DNA from: a virus
DNA: 37,104 bases
Reading direction: 5' to 3' (one strand)
Virus record (IMG/VR): IMGVR_UViG_3300037087_000035
Location: 1 to 37,104 of that record
Under the pieces are notes generated by a model. The model did no database searches. It saw nothing but the letters and a program-made list of their open reading frames with translations, and had not been told where the DNA came from. Below, piece after piece: positions 1-6,221 of this stretch. The translations under genes were made by a program, and so were the position numbers. Position 1 is the first letter of the stretch. Each line of letters starts with the position of its first letter.

Positions 1-285
1 CGAGGGGAACTGCTCCACCATCGAATGATGCGCCTGACAGAGAAGGATCCCGTTCGCCGGGACGTGCTTTAGGTGCGGCCTCGCCCGTTTGATTATATGA
101 TGACACTCCAAGTCTCCTCGGCACTCCCCGTCCGAGAAGGCACATTTACCTCCCCACTGAGCACGTACCACAGCTCGCCAGAGGGTTTGGAGGGTGGTAT
201 CTGAGGTGCCCATAGGCCTCCGCTTCTTCGCTTTGGGGCGAGAAACGTCCCGGGCGTTCCCGGACCAGCTCGCTTCGTGCTTCAT
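1..285 (-). CDS. HNH endonuclease-like protein (3' part outside the window)
   Basis: The gene starts with ATG at 285 and is still open at the left edge after 95 codons, so its C-terminus is missing. A basic N-terminus (residues 15-24, rich in Lys and Arg) is followed by Cys48 and Cys55, then Cys61-His62-His63, Asn78, Cys83 and a second His-His pair at 86-87. This His-His ... Asn-Gly-Ile-Leu-Leu-Cys ... His-His arrangement is typical of zinc-stabilised HNH nucleases. The start overlaps the stop of the upstream gene as ATGA. It could be a homing-type or DNA-processing nuclease. HNH proteins beside terminase can assist packaging, but this one lies in the recombination-type operon, so a DNA-metabolism role is more likely. 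Confidence 0.75.
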   Translation of the reverse strand, partial: MKHEASWSGNARDVSRPKAKKRRPMGTSDTTLQTLWRAVVRAQWGGKCAFSDGECRGDLECHHIIKRARPHLKHVPANGILLCQAHHSMVEQFPS

Positions 286-509
286 TTGCCCTCCAAGGTA
301 CCTGCGGGTACCTGTAGACGAAGTATCTTGGCTACATCGGCCGCCAGTGCCATGTTGCTATATTTGGGCTCTTGGCGGCGTTTTGGGTACCTTGCCTGCA
401 TCTGGTCAAGAGCCTCACAGATCAGCTCCGAAGGCGTCCGGTTGGTAGCCTTGGCGTACTCCAAAGCCTTATGCCACCGGTCCTCGTCTATGGTGAATCT
501 TCGCCTCAC
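282..509 (-). CDS. Small ribbon-helix-helix type DNA-binding protein
   Basis: This 75-aa protein starts at a GTG that overlaps the previous stop as GTGA. Its N-terminus reads RRRFTIDEDRWHKALEYAKA, a beta strand followed by two helices (to about residue 43), as in Arc/CopG-like ribbon-helix-helix repressors. The remaining 30 residues are basic and then hydrophobic with no clear domain. It sits between a protein of unknown function and an HNH protein in the left operon. A role as operon repressor or DNA-binding accessory protein is inferred from the fold only. It is the second RHH-like gene in this operon. Confidence 0.6.
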   Translation of the reverse strand: MRRRFTIDEDRWHKALEYAKATNRTPSELICEALDQMQARYPKRRQEPKYSNMALAADVAKILRLQVPAGTLEGK

Positions 510-934
510 CGCTGTCCTCCTGCTGCCTCTGCTATTGACTTCTCCGTTCCCAGGATCAACGTCGTCAGCTCGTCGGTAGTGTAGACCGTGGTAGACTTCA
601 TCCAGTAGATCCGGCCTTCCACCTCCAAGAACGCCCCGCGCTGACCCATGGGAGGCTTGAATCCCTCAATCCACGGAATCGTGACGCCGTGACGGAACTT
701 CAAAAGAGCCTTCACATACTCTTTGTCGGCGTCCCCCATGGAGTCGGCTAACTCATCCCGCATGGCGTGGAACTTCTTGAAGGCCATCTCGTGCAGGCCC
801 TCGTACTCGTCGGACACCACGATACGTACATAGTCCCCCGGAGCGTGGGCCGCGCGGAGGGCGTCCAGCTTCCGGGGGTTAAGGTTCTCTATCTGCTTCT
901 TGGCGTTTATCACGCCATCGCACTCGATGGTCAT
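506..934 (-). CDS. Hypothetical protein of the left operon (142 aa)
   Basis: The start at 934 overlaps the stop of the ssDNA-associated gene as ATGA, which I prefer to longer upstream starts that would run inside that gene. The protein is mixed alpha/beta with no motif I recognise. An acidic central helix region (about residues 50-75) is followed by a segment with GQRGAFLEVEGRIYWMKSTT, which looks like a beta hairpin. Its position directly behind the ssDNA-associated protein suggests a role in phage DNA recombination or replication, but the sequence does not identify one. Confidence 0.6.
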   Translation of the reverse strand: MTIECDGVINAKKQIENLNPRKLDALRAAHAPGDYVRIVVSDEYEGLHEMAFKKFHAMRDELADSMGDADKEYVKALLKFRHGVTIPWIEGFKPPMGQRGAFLEVEGRIYWMKSTTVYTTDELTTLILGTEKSIAEAAGGQR

Positions 935-1941
935 TTGAAGGGGATTTCCTCTTGCTCGCCATCCTTGTTTGTCTGTAAGGAGGGATCGCTTGCCCCTGCC
1001 GTACTCTTCGATGCGGCGGCCCCGCGCTCTGCCACGTCCTTCTCCCATCCGGAGAGGAACTCGCTCCTTTGCTTCTCCGTCTTTTCCTTCCCCGTAGCCT
1101 TGTCCTTGCGGAAGTTGTCGCGGATCTCTGCCCGCTCTTCCTCAGTCAAGTAGGGGCACATGATGAGCGTGGTGAGTCTGTCGCCGAGTGTGTGCGCCGG
1201 CTTGCCCGTTGGCGTGCCAGTGGGCGTGGCGGCTGTCGTTGCCGGCCGTGGCTGGTCCTCGACTTCCGGAGACCATTCCGCCTTGATAGCGTCATCGCCG
1301 GCCAGGTCCTCCACATCCTGAGTGAAGAAATCCGAGGCTGCGCTGGCTTTGATCGTGCCATCAACATAGGATCGCTTCGCCGCCATCTTGAGAACGGTGT
1401 TGTACACGTCGGCGATGTCCTTGTTTTCTGACTGCCCGACTGGCTGCTTGGTTATTGCCTCGTCGTTGTCAAGGAACTTGGCGCCGCATCCCCCCTTCTT
1501 CTTGAAGCAGAGCCAGCCCCCTCCGTACTCTTCCTTGCCCTTGATGATCGTGGCCTTCCCGCACTCGGGGCACTTTCTGGCATCGTTGCGATAGCGGTAC
1601 TTGCTCTCCATCGTGGAGCATGAACCGACTCCATATGCGATCGCCCTCCCGGTGGGAATATGCACCATCGGTGTCTTGATGGTGATCTCCCGGTGACCGT
1701 TGCCAAGGTCGGTCTGAATGACTTGAAGGTCTCCCGTCCCGATGCGGAATAGCAGATTGATCTTCTCGGCCCCCGGCTTCAATAGCGTCGGCTTGTTTGT
1801 TCCAGGAATAACGCCGTAGTGCTGGCCATCATGGAGAGCCAGCTTCATCAACTCCTGAATCTTGTTTGCCTGCGCCACAACCTCCTGAACGGTAAGCTCG
1901 TGGCGACCCTCTTCTACCAGCTGGATCGCTGTATCACTCAC
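931..1941 (-). CDS. ssDNA-binding/recombination-associated protein with zinc ribbon and SSB-like acidic tail
   Basis: The 336-aa protein starts at a GTG inside the end of the previous gene (8-base overlap). The N-terminal region has HYGVIPGTNKPTLLKPGAEK (residues 41-60) and GVGSCSTMESKYRYR (104-118), then a zinc ribbon with C124, C127, C145 and C152, then a conserved helix ending in ASDFFTQDVEDL. These are hallmarks of a widespread uncharacterised family found in phages and integrative elements beside recombination genes. The C-terminal third is low-complexity (Thr/Pro, then charged) and ends in EQEEIPFK, which resembles the acidic DDDIPF tip by which bacterial SSB recruits partners. A recombination-mediator or ssDNA-binding role is inferred from family context and this tail. 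Confidence 0.7.
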   Translation of the reverse strand: MSDTAIQLVEEGRHELTVQEVVAQANKIQELMKLALHDGQHYGVIPGTNKPTLLKPGAEKINLLFRIGTGDLQVIQTDLGNGHREITIKTPMVHIPTGRAIAYGVGSCSTMESKYRYRNDARKCPECGKATIIKGKEEYGGGWLCFKKKGGCGAKFLDNDEAITKQPVGQSENKDIADVYNTVLKMAAKRSYVDGTIKASAASDFFTQDVEDLAGDDAIKAEWSPEVEDQPRPATTAATPTGTPTGKPAHTLGDRLTTLIMCPYLTEEERAEIRDNFRKDKATGKEKTEKQRSEFLSGWEKDVAERGAAASKSTAGASDPSLQTNKDGEQEEIPFK

Positions 1942-2464
1942 GATTCGCCTCCTCCATTTCCTTTCTGCACGACGGACAAGGACAGGTCTCCCCGTGTTCC
2001 GGAGTGCTCACGAGCTCCGTGACATACGGGCCCTCGCTGTCGTTGTCGGTAGCCATCCTGGCCCCGCACGGGCAAGTGACGACGCATGGGTCTTTCTCGT
2101 TCCAGTGCCACTTGCTGTCGAACATCGCGCCGCAGTCAAGGCACTCGAAAAGGTACACGGCCGGGTCAGGCCACTTCGATGCTTTTGGCTTCATCGCCTT
2201 CTCTACCAGATCGAGCGTTGCCTTGAGATACTTAACGCTGGCCAAAGGGTCACCGGGAAGAATGCGGTCTGCCTCGTCGCTCGCCTTGCGCTCAGCTAGG
2301 GTCAGGCACCGCCCGTATTTCCCCAGCTCCCACGCTCGGTCATCCTCTGACAGCGCAGCACAATCAGCACACATCCCGTGGCTGACTTTCCCTGCCGGCC
2401 CCATCTTCTGCCCCATACTTCGTTTGCACCATGCGCACTGTACGTCCATCATCTCGTCGCTCAT
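1934..2464 (-). CDS. Multi-zinc-ribbon protein (176 aa)
   Basis: The start overlaps the previous stop as ATGA. The protein has three Cys clusters: CAWC followed by HGMCADC in the N-terminal 35 residues; CLDC followed by CPCG around residues 108-135; and CPCPSC near the C-terminus. The central segment (about 45-100) is helical and charged. Several separate Cys-pair modules in a small protein suggest nucleic-acid or protein binding rather than catalysis. It lies just ahead of the ssDNA-associated gene and is presumably co-expressed with it. Confidence 0.65.
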   Translation of the reverse strand: MSDEMMDVQCAWCKRSMGQKMGPAGKVSHGMCADCAALSEDDRAWELGKYGRCLTLAERKASDEADRILPGDPLASVKYLKATLDLVEKAMKPKASKWPDPAVYLFECLDCGAMFDSKWHWNEKDPCVVTCPCGARMATDNDSEGPYVTELVSTPEHGETCPCPSCRKEMEEANRE

Positions 2465-2661
2465 GCGCGTACCCTATCCAGCAGATCCCGGTCCCCGGCG
2501 GCGACTTTGCCTATCAATTTGCTCACCACGCTTGTCATCGTCTCACCGACGGTAGCGCAGGAGCCCTTGAATGCGTCGTACTGCTCCCGTGGAATACTGG
2601 CCTTCATGGTGAAGGCTTTGTACTTCGGGGGGAGCTTCATCGTCTCTGATCTCTTGCTCAT
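2461..2661 (-). CDS. Ribbon-helix-helix type regulator (66 aa)
   Basis: I place the start at 2661, where ATGA overlaps the stop of the repeat protein. The segment KAFTMKASIPREQYDAFKGS followed by a Gly and a second helix ending in VVSKLIGKV fits an MetJ/Arc ribbon-helix-helix fold: one strand and two helices. The C-terminus is charged. As the second gene after the left-operon promoter it could be an autoregulator of that operon, but no operator can be assigned from this sequence alone. Confidence 0.6.
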   Translation of the reverse strand: MSKRSETMKLPPKYKAFTMKASIPREQYDAFKGSCATVGETMTSVVSKLIGKVAAGDRDLLDRVRA

Positions 2662-3248
2662 ATGGCGATACCTCTCTCGGTCCATGTCGTATCGGGGCAC
2701 TCCTCCATGTGGAGGGCCATCACGTCAGCGTACAGCGCGGCGAGCTTGGCCTCGTAGTCAGCGTACAGCGCGGCGAGCTTGGCCTTGTAGTCAGCGTACA
2801 GCGGGGCGAGCTTGGCCTCGTAGTCAGCGTACAGCGCGGCGAGCTTGGCCTCGTAGTCAGCGTACAGCGCGGCGAGCTTGGCCTTGTAGTCAGCGTACAG
2901 CGCGGCGAGCTTGGCCTCGTAGTCAGCGTACAGCGCGGCGAGCTTGGCCTTGTAGTCAGCGTACAGCGGGGCGAGCTTGGCCTCGTAGTCAGCGTACAGC
3001 GGGGCGAGCTTGGCCTTGTAGTCAGCGTATCTTCCAACGCCCTTGATCGGACGGAACTCCTTGAGCCGCAAGGCCCGCTCTCTTACGTCCTTTGCGGAAA
3101 GGATATAGCTGATTCTGTTCTCCGCCGGTTCCTCAAGAGCCTCCGCGAGTTTCGAGTGATGGCAACACCACACCGGCGCGCCAACCTCAATGCCCTCGAA
3201 AGCCTTCCTGCAATCTGCGGCTTCCTGCTCGATTGTTCCCAAGGTCAT
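2658..3248 (-). CDS. Repeat protein with nine 11-residue helical repeats
   Basis: The start at 3248 has a strong ribosome site (GAGGAGG, 7 bases upstream) and is the first gene after the promoter at 3277-3305. The N-terminal 70 residues include APVWCCHHSKLAEALEEP and ENRISYIL, a pattern I have seen in phage accessory proteins that carry similar repeats. Residues 75-175 are nine copies of YADY(E/K)AKLA(A/P)L, mostly alternating Glu and Lys at the fifth position. The C-terminus has HMEECPDTTW, a short cap that also resembles the end of such proteins. The repeat should form one long amphipathic helix. Its function is unknown. Confidence 0.75.
   Translation of the reverse strand: MTLGTIEQEAADCRKAFEGIEVGAPVWCCHHSKLAEALEEPAENRISYILSAKDVRERALRLKEFRPIKGVGRYADYKAKLAPLYADYEAKLAPLYADYKAKLAALYADYEAKLAALYADYKAKLAALYADYEAKLAALYADYEAKLAPLYADYKAKLAALYADYEAKLAALYADVMALHMEECPDTTWTERGIAI
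2725..3030 (-). repeat. 33-bp tandem repeat array inside the repeat protein gene
   Basis: Nine full 33-bp units begin at 2725, 2758, 2791, 2824, 2857, 2890, 2923, 2956 and 2989, with a partial tenth at 3022-3030. Units differ at two spots only: gcgcgg versus gcgggg (Ala/Pro) and cctcg versus ccttg (Glu/Lys). The unit length is a multiple of three, so gain or loss of copies keeps the gene in frame. The near-identity suggests recent expansion by slippage or recombination. Confidence 0.95.
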
Positions 3249-3276
3249 TTGATACCTCCTCATACAAGATATCCGC

Positions 3277-3305
3277 ACTGTATAGGAGATATGGGGAGAT
3301 GTCAA
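3277..3305 (-). promoter_or_regulatory. Sigma70-type promoter of the left operon
   Basis: On the minus strand a perfect TTGACA (complement at 3300-3305) is followed by exactly 17 bases and TACAGT (complement at 3277-3282, four of six matches to TATAAT). Transcription would start near 3270, about 22 bases before the start codon at 3248. It is the best consensus promoter I see for the left operon and lies just downstream of two hairpins that should stop readthrough from the late operon. Confidence 0.7.
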
Positions 3306-3406
3306 GCGGGAATCGGTAGCACTTTCCTACACTGAGGGTACTTGACGTAACGCTGTACGCTTTGGTATGTATAGGTTGTAACGTAGGCCATCTGGCGGGC
3401 CGTGAC

Positions 3407-3445
3407 AAAGCGGCAGGCTCCCGGCGCAGGAGGACCTGCCGCTTT
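3407..3445. other. Perfect 11-bp hairpin between late and left operons
   Basis: AAAGCGGCAGG (3407-3417) is perfectly repeated in inverse at 3435-3445, with a 17-base loop that can form a smaller CTCC/GGAG stem. There is no U-run after the stem on either strand, only the TTT that closes the stem itself, so it is not a classic terminator. It sits between the late-operon terminator and the left-operon promoter and may act as an insulating or RNA-stabilising structure. Confidence 0.6.
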
Positions 3446-3458
3446 CCATTTATAGATG

Positions 3459-3486
3459 AAAAGGGAGGGGATTTGATTCCCCTCCC
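3459..3486 (-). terminator. Intrinsic terminator after the holin gene
   Basis: On the minus strand GGGAGGGG and CCCCTCCC (arms at 3479-3486 and 3463-3470) form an 8-bp GC-rich stem with an 8-base loop, followed by TTTTCATC. It lies 20 bases beyond the holin stop at 3506, where the late transcript would end. Confidence 0.8.
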
Positions 3487-3505
3487 CAGCCCGCGAGGGC
3501 GAGCT

Positions 3506-3964
3506 CTAGTGATTCCCCGCAGCTCCGTTGATCTTCTCTACCGTCCTATAGGCCCCCAGCCCGAGCATGCCTATGAGCACGGGAAGCATGGTCGTCAAGT
3601 CAAGCCTGAACAGCATCAGTGGTTTTCCGTCAGCACCGATGATCCCGGCCACTTGGATGATCCACTGCGCGATGGGCAAGAGAAGGAAGTTGACGCCGAA
3701 GGCTATCGCACATGCCCAACCTACGGCCGGCCGCCAACCCGCCACGAACAGATTCGTGCTCGCCGCTTCCTGCTTGTCGATGTCAGCCTGTGCGATCACC
3801 GTATCGTTTTCCAGCTTCGCCGCCGTGGCCTGTATGTTCATCGTCAACTCGGTAATCTCGGCCTGCTTCGCGGGATCGATTCCCGTGATAGCAGTACGGA
3901 TTTTGATGGCCGTGTCCCCGAGCCCCGCGACAACTCCCCCAATGAGATCGGTGATGGCGCTCAT
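3506..3964 (-). CDS. Holin of the 3-TM (GTA release) type
   Basis: The 152-aa product starts at 3964, overlapping the upstream stop as ATGA. A soluble N-terminal helical half (to about residue 68) is followed by NLFVAGWRPAVGWACAIAFG, then two more hydrophobic stretches (FLLLPIAQWIIQVAGII and MLPVLIGMLGLGAYRTVEKI). The RP..GW motif before the first membrane segment is characteristic of the three-transmembrane holins first described for gene-transfer-agent release (PF11351). It would form lesions in the inner membrane at lysis. It is the last gene before the late-operon terminator. Confidence 0.8.
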   Translation of the reverse strand: MSAITDLIGGVVAGLGDTAIKIRTAITGIDPAKQAEITELTMNIQATAAKLENDTVIAQADIDKQEAASTNLFVAGWRPAVGWACAIAFGVNFLLLPIAQWIIQVAGIIGADGKPLMLFRLDLTTMLPVLIGMLGLGAYRTVEKINGAAGNH

Positions 3965-4347
3965 TTCTGTTCGATGGCGCACCAGAGCGCAATGATCACG
4001 GTGCCGGAGAAGTAGACCAACGCCAGTTTCCAGTCACCCCGGAAGGCGAAGATGAGGGAGGTCACGAGGGCCACCACGCCGCTCCCGCGCTTGTAGCTGA
4101 ACTTCCCCCGCTTGTCGTCGAGGAAGTTCGTCCAGCTCATCAGCCATGCCCATGCCGCTTTCACAGCCTTGCTCACCCAGCCCTCGACCTTCATCACCTT
4201 TGCCTCGGTCTGTCCGATGATTGCGGTCAGGTCCGCCCCGATGGCCGCAGCGTCAGCTTTTGCCTTGGCGAGCAACGCCCTCCCGCCGGCCTCGAAATCG
4301 TCATAGATTTTCTTCTCCGCCTCTGTAAGCCCCGCAAGCCCTGCCAT
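3961..4347 (-). CDS. Membrane protein next to the holin (128 aa)
   Basis: The start at 4347 has an AGGAGG site eight bases upstream. The N-terminal 60 residues are an Ala-rich helix with charged faces. An amphipathic Trp-rich helix (about 56-75) follows, then two hydrophobic segments near the C-terminus (GVVALVTSLIFAF and LALVYFSGTVIIALWCAI) separated by a short basic loop. It overlaps the holin start by four bases. It may be a second holin, an antiholin or another lysis-associated membrane protein; I do not recognise its family. Confidence 0.65.
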   Translation of the reverse strand: MAGLAGLTEAEKKIYDDFEAGGRALLAKAKADAAAIGADLTAIIGQTEAKVMKVEGWVSKAVKAAWAWLMSWTNFLDDKRGKFSYKRGSGVVALVTSLIFAFRGDWKLALVYFSGTVIIALWCAIEQK

Positions 4348-4357
4348 GTTCTACCTC

Positions 4358-4630
4358 CTAGTAAACTCTCTTCTCTTGCTTCCCGTGAATCTGCTCCACG
4401 GTCATATTGTCTCCGATCTGTCCTACCTGCTTGAACGGCTGCTGTCGGACCAGTTCGGGATTCCTATTTGCTTCCGCTACCCACTCCCGGTAATGCCTCT
4501 CGCATAGAAAGATCGGCTTGCCATTCGCGTAGGCAAAGTTGAGTCCGTCGCGCGTTGAGCACTTCTCACAGAATGTCTTGGATGACGGGTTTAGGCGGGG
4601 ATCGGAAGACTTTATCCTCGGTATGTCCAT
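4358..4630 (-). CDS. Small zinc-finger-like protein (90 aa)
   Basis: The start at 4630 has a GGATAAAGGC leader and lies just downstream of the terminator at 4643-4673. Residues 21-47 contain CEKC, then after about 18 residues CERH, a plausible C2-CH zinc site. The remainder is polar. It lies between the structural genes and the holin genes; its function is unknown. Confidence 0.6.
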   Translation of the reverse strand: MDIPRIKSSDPRLNPSSKTFCEKCSTRDGLNFAYANGKPIFLCERHYREWVAEANRNPELVRQQPFKQVGQIGDNMTVEQIHGKQEKRVY

Positions 4631-4642
4631 GCCTTTATCCTA

Positions 4643-4673
4643 CAGAAAAGAGGGGGCGCTGTCACGCGCCCCC
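4643..4673 (-). terminator. Intrinsic terminator after the structural gene at 4692
   Basis: On the minus strand GGGGGCGC and GCGCCCCC form a perfect 8-bp stem (arms 4666-4673 and 4652-4659) with the loop GTGACA, followed by TCTTTTCTG. It separates the structural genes from the small-protein and holin genes. Some readthrough must occur, or a promoter I cannot see must exist, for the holin genes to be expressed. Confidence 0.85.
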
Positions 4674-4691
4674 CCAAGATTCTTCAGCGAT

Positions 4692-5357
4692 CTACGCCTT
4701 GGCGACAGCGTAGGTCAGGCCGACCCAGTACAGGGCCGTGGTGGTCGCGCTTCCCGATATCAGAGACAGCGCCGAGTTCGGACCGAGTCCGAGCATGCCG
4801 TCGTAGTCCACCTGGATTGAGATTTCCGCGATGACAGCGGCAACCGTTCCCGTGAACAGGTAGATGCCTGCCGTATGATAGAACACCGGGGCTGCAACGA
4901 ACGTGCAGGTTGCCGGGGCCCACTTCATGACCGCGTCAGCCGGAGCTCCCACAAGAGCGTTGGGAGGGGCTACGTTGGTGAAGGTGGCGATCGGTCCACC
5001 AGTGGCGATGGCCGAACCTGCCGGAACCGTGGAGTACCAGCCCAAGGGGCCAGGCGCATCGGTTCCCGAGAGACGGGAGAGAGTGAGCCGAGCGAACTCG
5101 GCATTGTATCCAGCGGGCGTTGTGGGATTCCACAGCGTGGGGGAGTTTCCCGTGGTTGCCGTGGTGATGAGGGCGATACCTCCAACCGCGACTTCCGCGT
5201 TGAACATGTTGCCCCTCATCAACTGTTCATACCACTTGCCGTGTGACTCCTGCACCACGAGGCTGCCGTCACGGCCCGCCCGGAAGGACTGCCCGGACTG
5301 GACCGACCCATCAGTGTAGTACTGGGGTCCTGCCGAAAGATCAGGTCTGAAACCCAT
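4692..5357 (-). CDS. Putative structural protein (221 aa)
   Basis: The start at 5357 has an AGAGGAG site eight bases upstream. The N-terminal 55 residues (with SHGKWYEQLMRGNMFNAEVA) are polar. The rest is rich in Gly, Ala, Thr and Pro with alternating hydrophobic residues, as expected for an all-beta virion surface protein. Position after the tail genes and before a terminator suggests a head or tail decoration or fibre-associated protein. No family is recognised with certainty. Confidence 0.6.
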   Translation of the reverse strand: MGFRPDLSAGPQYYTDGSVQSGQSFRAGRDGSLVVQESHGKWYEQLMRGNMFNAEVAVGGIALITTATTGNSPTLWNPTTPAGYNAEFARLTLSRLSGTDAPGPLGWYSTVPAGSAIATGGPIATFTNVAPPNALVGAPADAVMKWAPATCTFVAAPVFYHTAGIYLFTGTVAAVIAEISIQVDYDGMLGLGPNSALSLISGSATTTALYWVGLTYAVAKA

Positions 5358-5371
5358 GTGAAAACTCCTCT

Positions 5372-5417
5372 AGGGCGTTTCGCCCTGCTCTGATATTTCT
5401 AAGCCCATACGGGCTTA
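5372..5417 (-). other. Tandem short hairpins between two structural genes
   Basis: Two perfect inverted repeats lie in the 57-base gap: TAAGCCC/GGGCTTA (5400-5406 and 5411-5417, which contains the stop of the upstream gene) and AGGGCG/CGCCCT (5372-5377 and 5381-5386). The second ends just before the ribosome site of the next gene. There is no U-tract, so processing, mRNA stability or translation control is more likely than termination. Confidence 0.5.
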
Positions 5418-5909
5418 GGAGAACGTGTACCCGTTGTTCAGGGTGTTGGCATCAGGGATGTCAACGCCGAACGCTTCGTGGAGCATGAAAATCTGTGCGA
5501 GAGCGAGCTGCTGAAGAGAGAGCCCTCCCGAAGCAACCGCCGCCAGTCCGTCAATCTCCACGTTGACGAACCCACCGGAGTTGACGGTCTGTGCGAAGAT
5601 CGTTTCCCCGGCGACAAGGCTTGCCGTGTACGCCTGCGTCACCGCCGCAGGCCCTCCGGTCATCCCGGCAAGAGCCGGAACGTTCACGGAGAACAGAAGC
5701 CCACTCCCCGCCGAAGCCGCCCCGATGAAGTCCCTGTAGACGTTCACCGTGACCGGCACAGTGAGAGGGTTGGTGAATGAGAACCCCGCCAGGTTGTACG
5801 TGAACCCCGACGGGACCAAGAGAAGCGGGAAAGTGGCCGGCGCAGTCGCCGCCCCAGGAGCCCCCGCCGGTGTCGTGTTGAGAATCGCCTGTCCTGCAAA
5901 CGCTGCCAT
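5415..5909 (-). CDS. Putative structural protein (164 aa)
   Basis: The start at 5909 follows a TAGGAG site. The protein is low in charge and rich in Ala, Gly, Val and Thr with alternating beta-type segments, then a C-terminal helix (about 128-150) and a short polar end. Composition and location suggest a virion surface component similar in style to its downstream neighbour. I recognise no specific family. Confidence 0.55.
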   Translation of the reverse strand: MAAFAGQAILNTTPAGAPGAATAPATFPLLLVPSGFTYNLAGFSFTNPLTVPVTVNVYRDFIGAASAGSGLLFSVNVPALAGMTGGPAAVTQAYTASLVAGETIFAQTVNSGGFVNVEIDGLAAVASGGLSLQQLALAQIFMLHEAFGVDIPDANTLNNGYTFS

Positions 5910-5956
5910 GTTCTTCTCCTACGCCCGTAGGCGCGTCTTGATTTTCAGAAGATGAG

Positions 5957-6007
5957 GGCGGGAGAGATTCACCCGGGTCTCGGAAAACCCTGCCTCTCTC
6001 CCCCGCC
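5957..6007 (-). other. Long GC-rich hairpin upstream of the 5909 gene
   Basis: GGCGGGAGAGA (5957-5967) pairs with TCTCTCCCCCGCC (5995-6007) with a two-base bulge, and an inner ACCCGGGT palindrome sits in the loop. On the minus strand it is followed by CTCATCTTCTG, only mildly U-rich. It could be a weak terminator or an mRNA 5' stabilising element ahead of the structural gene at 5909. Confidence 0.5.
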
Positions 6008-6030
6008 GTCACCGGGCGACTAGCCGTGGG

Positions 6031-6072
6031 CTAGTACTTCTTGCCCTTGCGACCGCGATGCTTCCGAGCCAT
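6031..6072 (-). CDS. Possible 13-residue basic peptide gene
   Basis: Within the gap between the genes ending at 6222 and starting at 5909, an ATG at 6072 sits behind AAAGGAGTGACAGG, a proper ribosome-site arrangement, and encodes MARKHRGRKGKKY then TAG. Eight of 13 residues are Lys or Arg. The stop lies in a perfect 7-bp hairpin (6019-6035). This is either a genuine micropeptide, a short leader controlling the next gene, or a remnant. No other gene in the 6073-6221 stretch is convincing. Confidence 0.35.
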   Translation of the reverse strand: MARKHRGRKGKKY

Positions 6073-6221
6073 CCTGTCACTCCTTTCATCAAAGGGAGCC
6101 CCCTGCGAGGCTCACGGTTTCCCGGACAGTTGTGAAGTCCGCTCGCCTATCCGTTCAGCAGGCAGACCCTTCGCACGCCCTCATTGCGCTCCACCGCCGC
6201 ATTGCTTGGCAAGTGGTATCT
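6073..6221. other. Intergenic stretch without a supported gene
   Basis: Together with the micro-ORF and hairpins at 5910-6072 this makes the longest gap in the late operon. I see no open frame with a ribosome site apart from the 13-codon one, and no good promoter hexamers. Confidence 0.5.

Noticed and set aside
2725-3030. 33-bp repeat array as a CRISPR array
   Set aside because: The units are head-to-tail with no spacers, are a multiple of three bases, and encode an 11-residue protein repeat.
2709-3335. Plus-strand frames across the 33-bp repeats
   Set aside because: They are open only because the repeat is a multiple of three; no ribosome site, and the minus frame has promoter, ribosome site and coupled genes.
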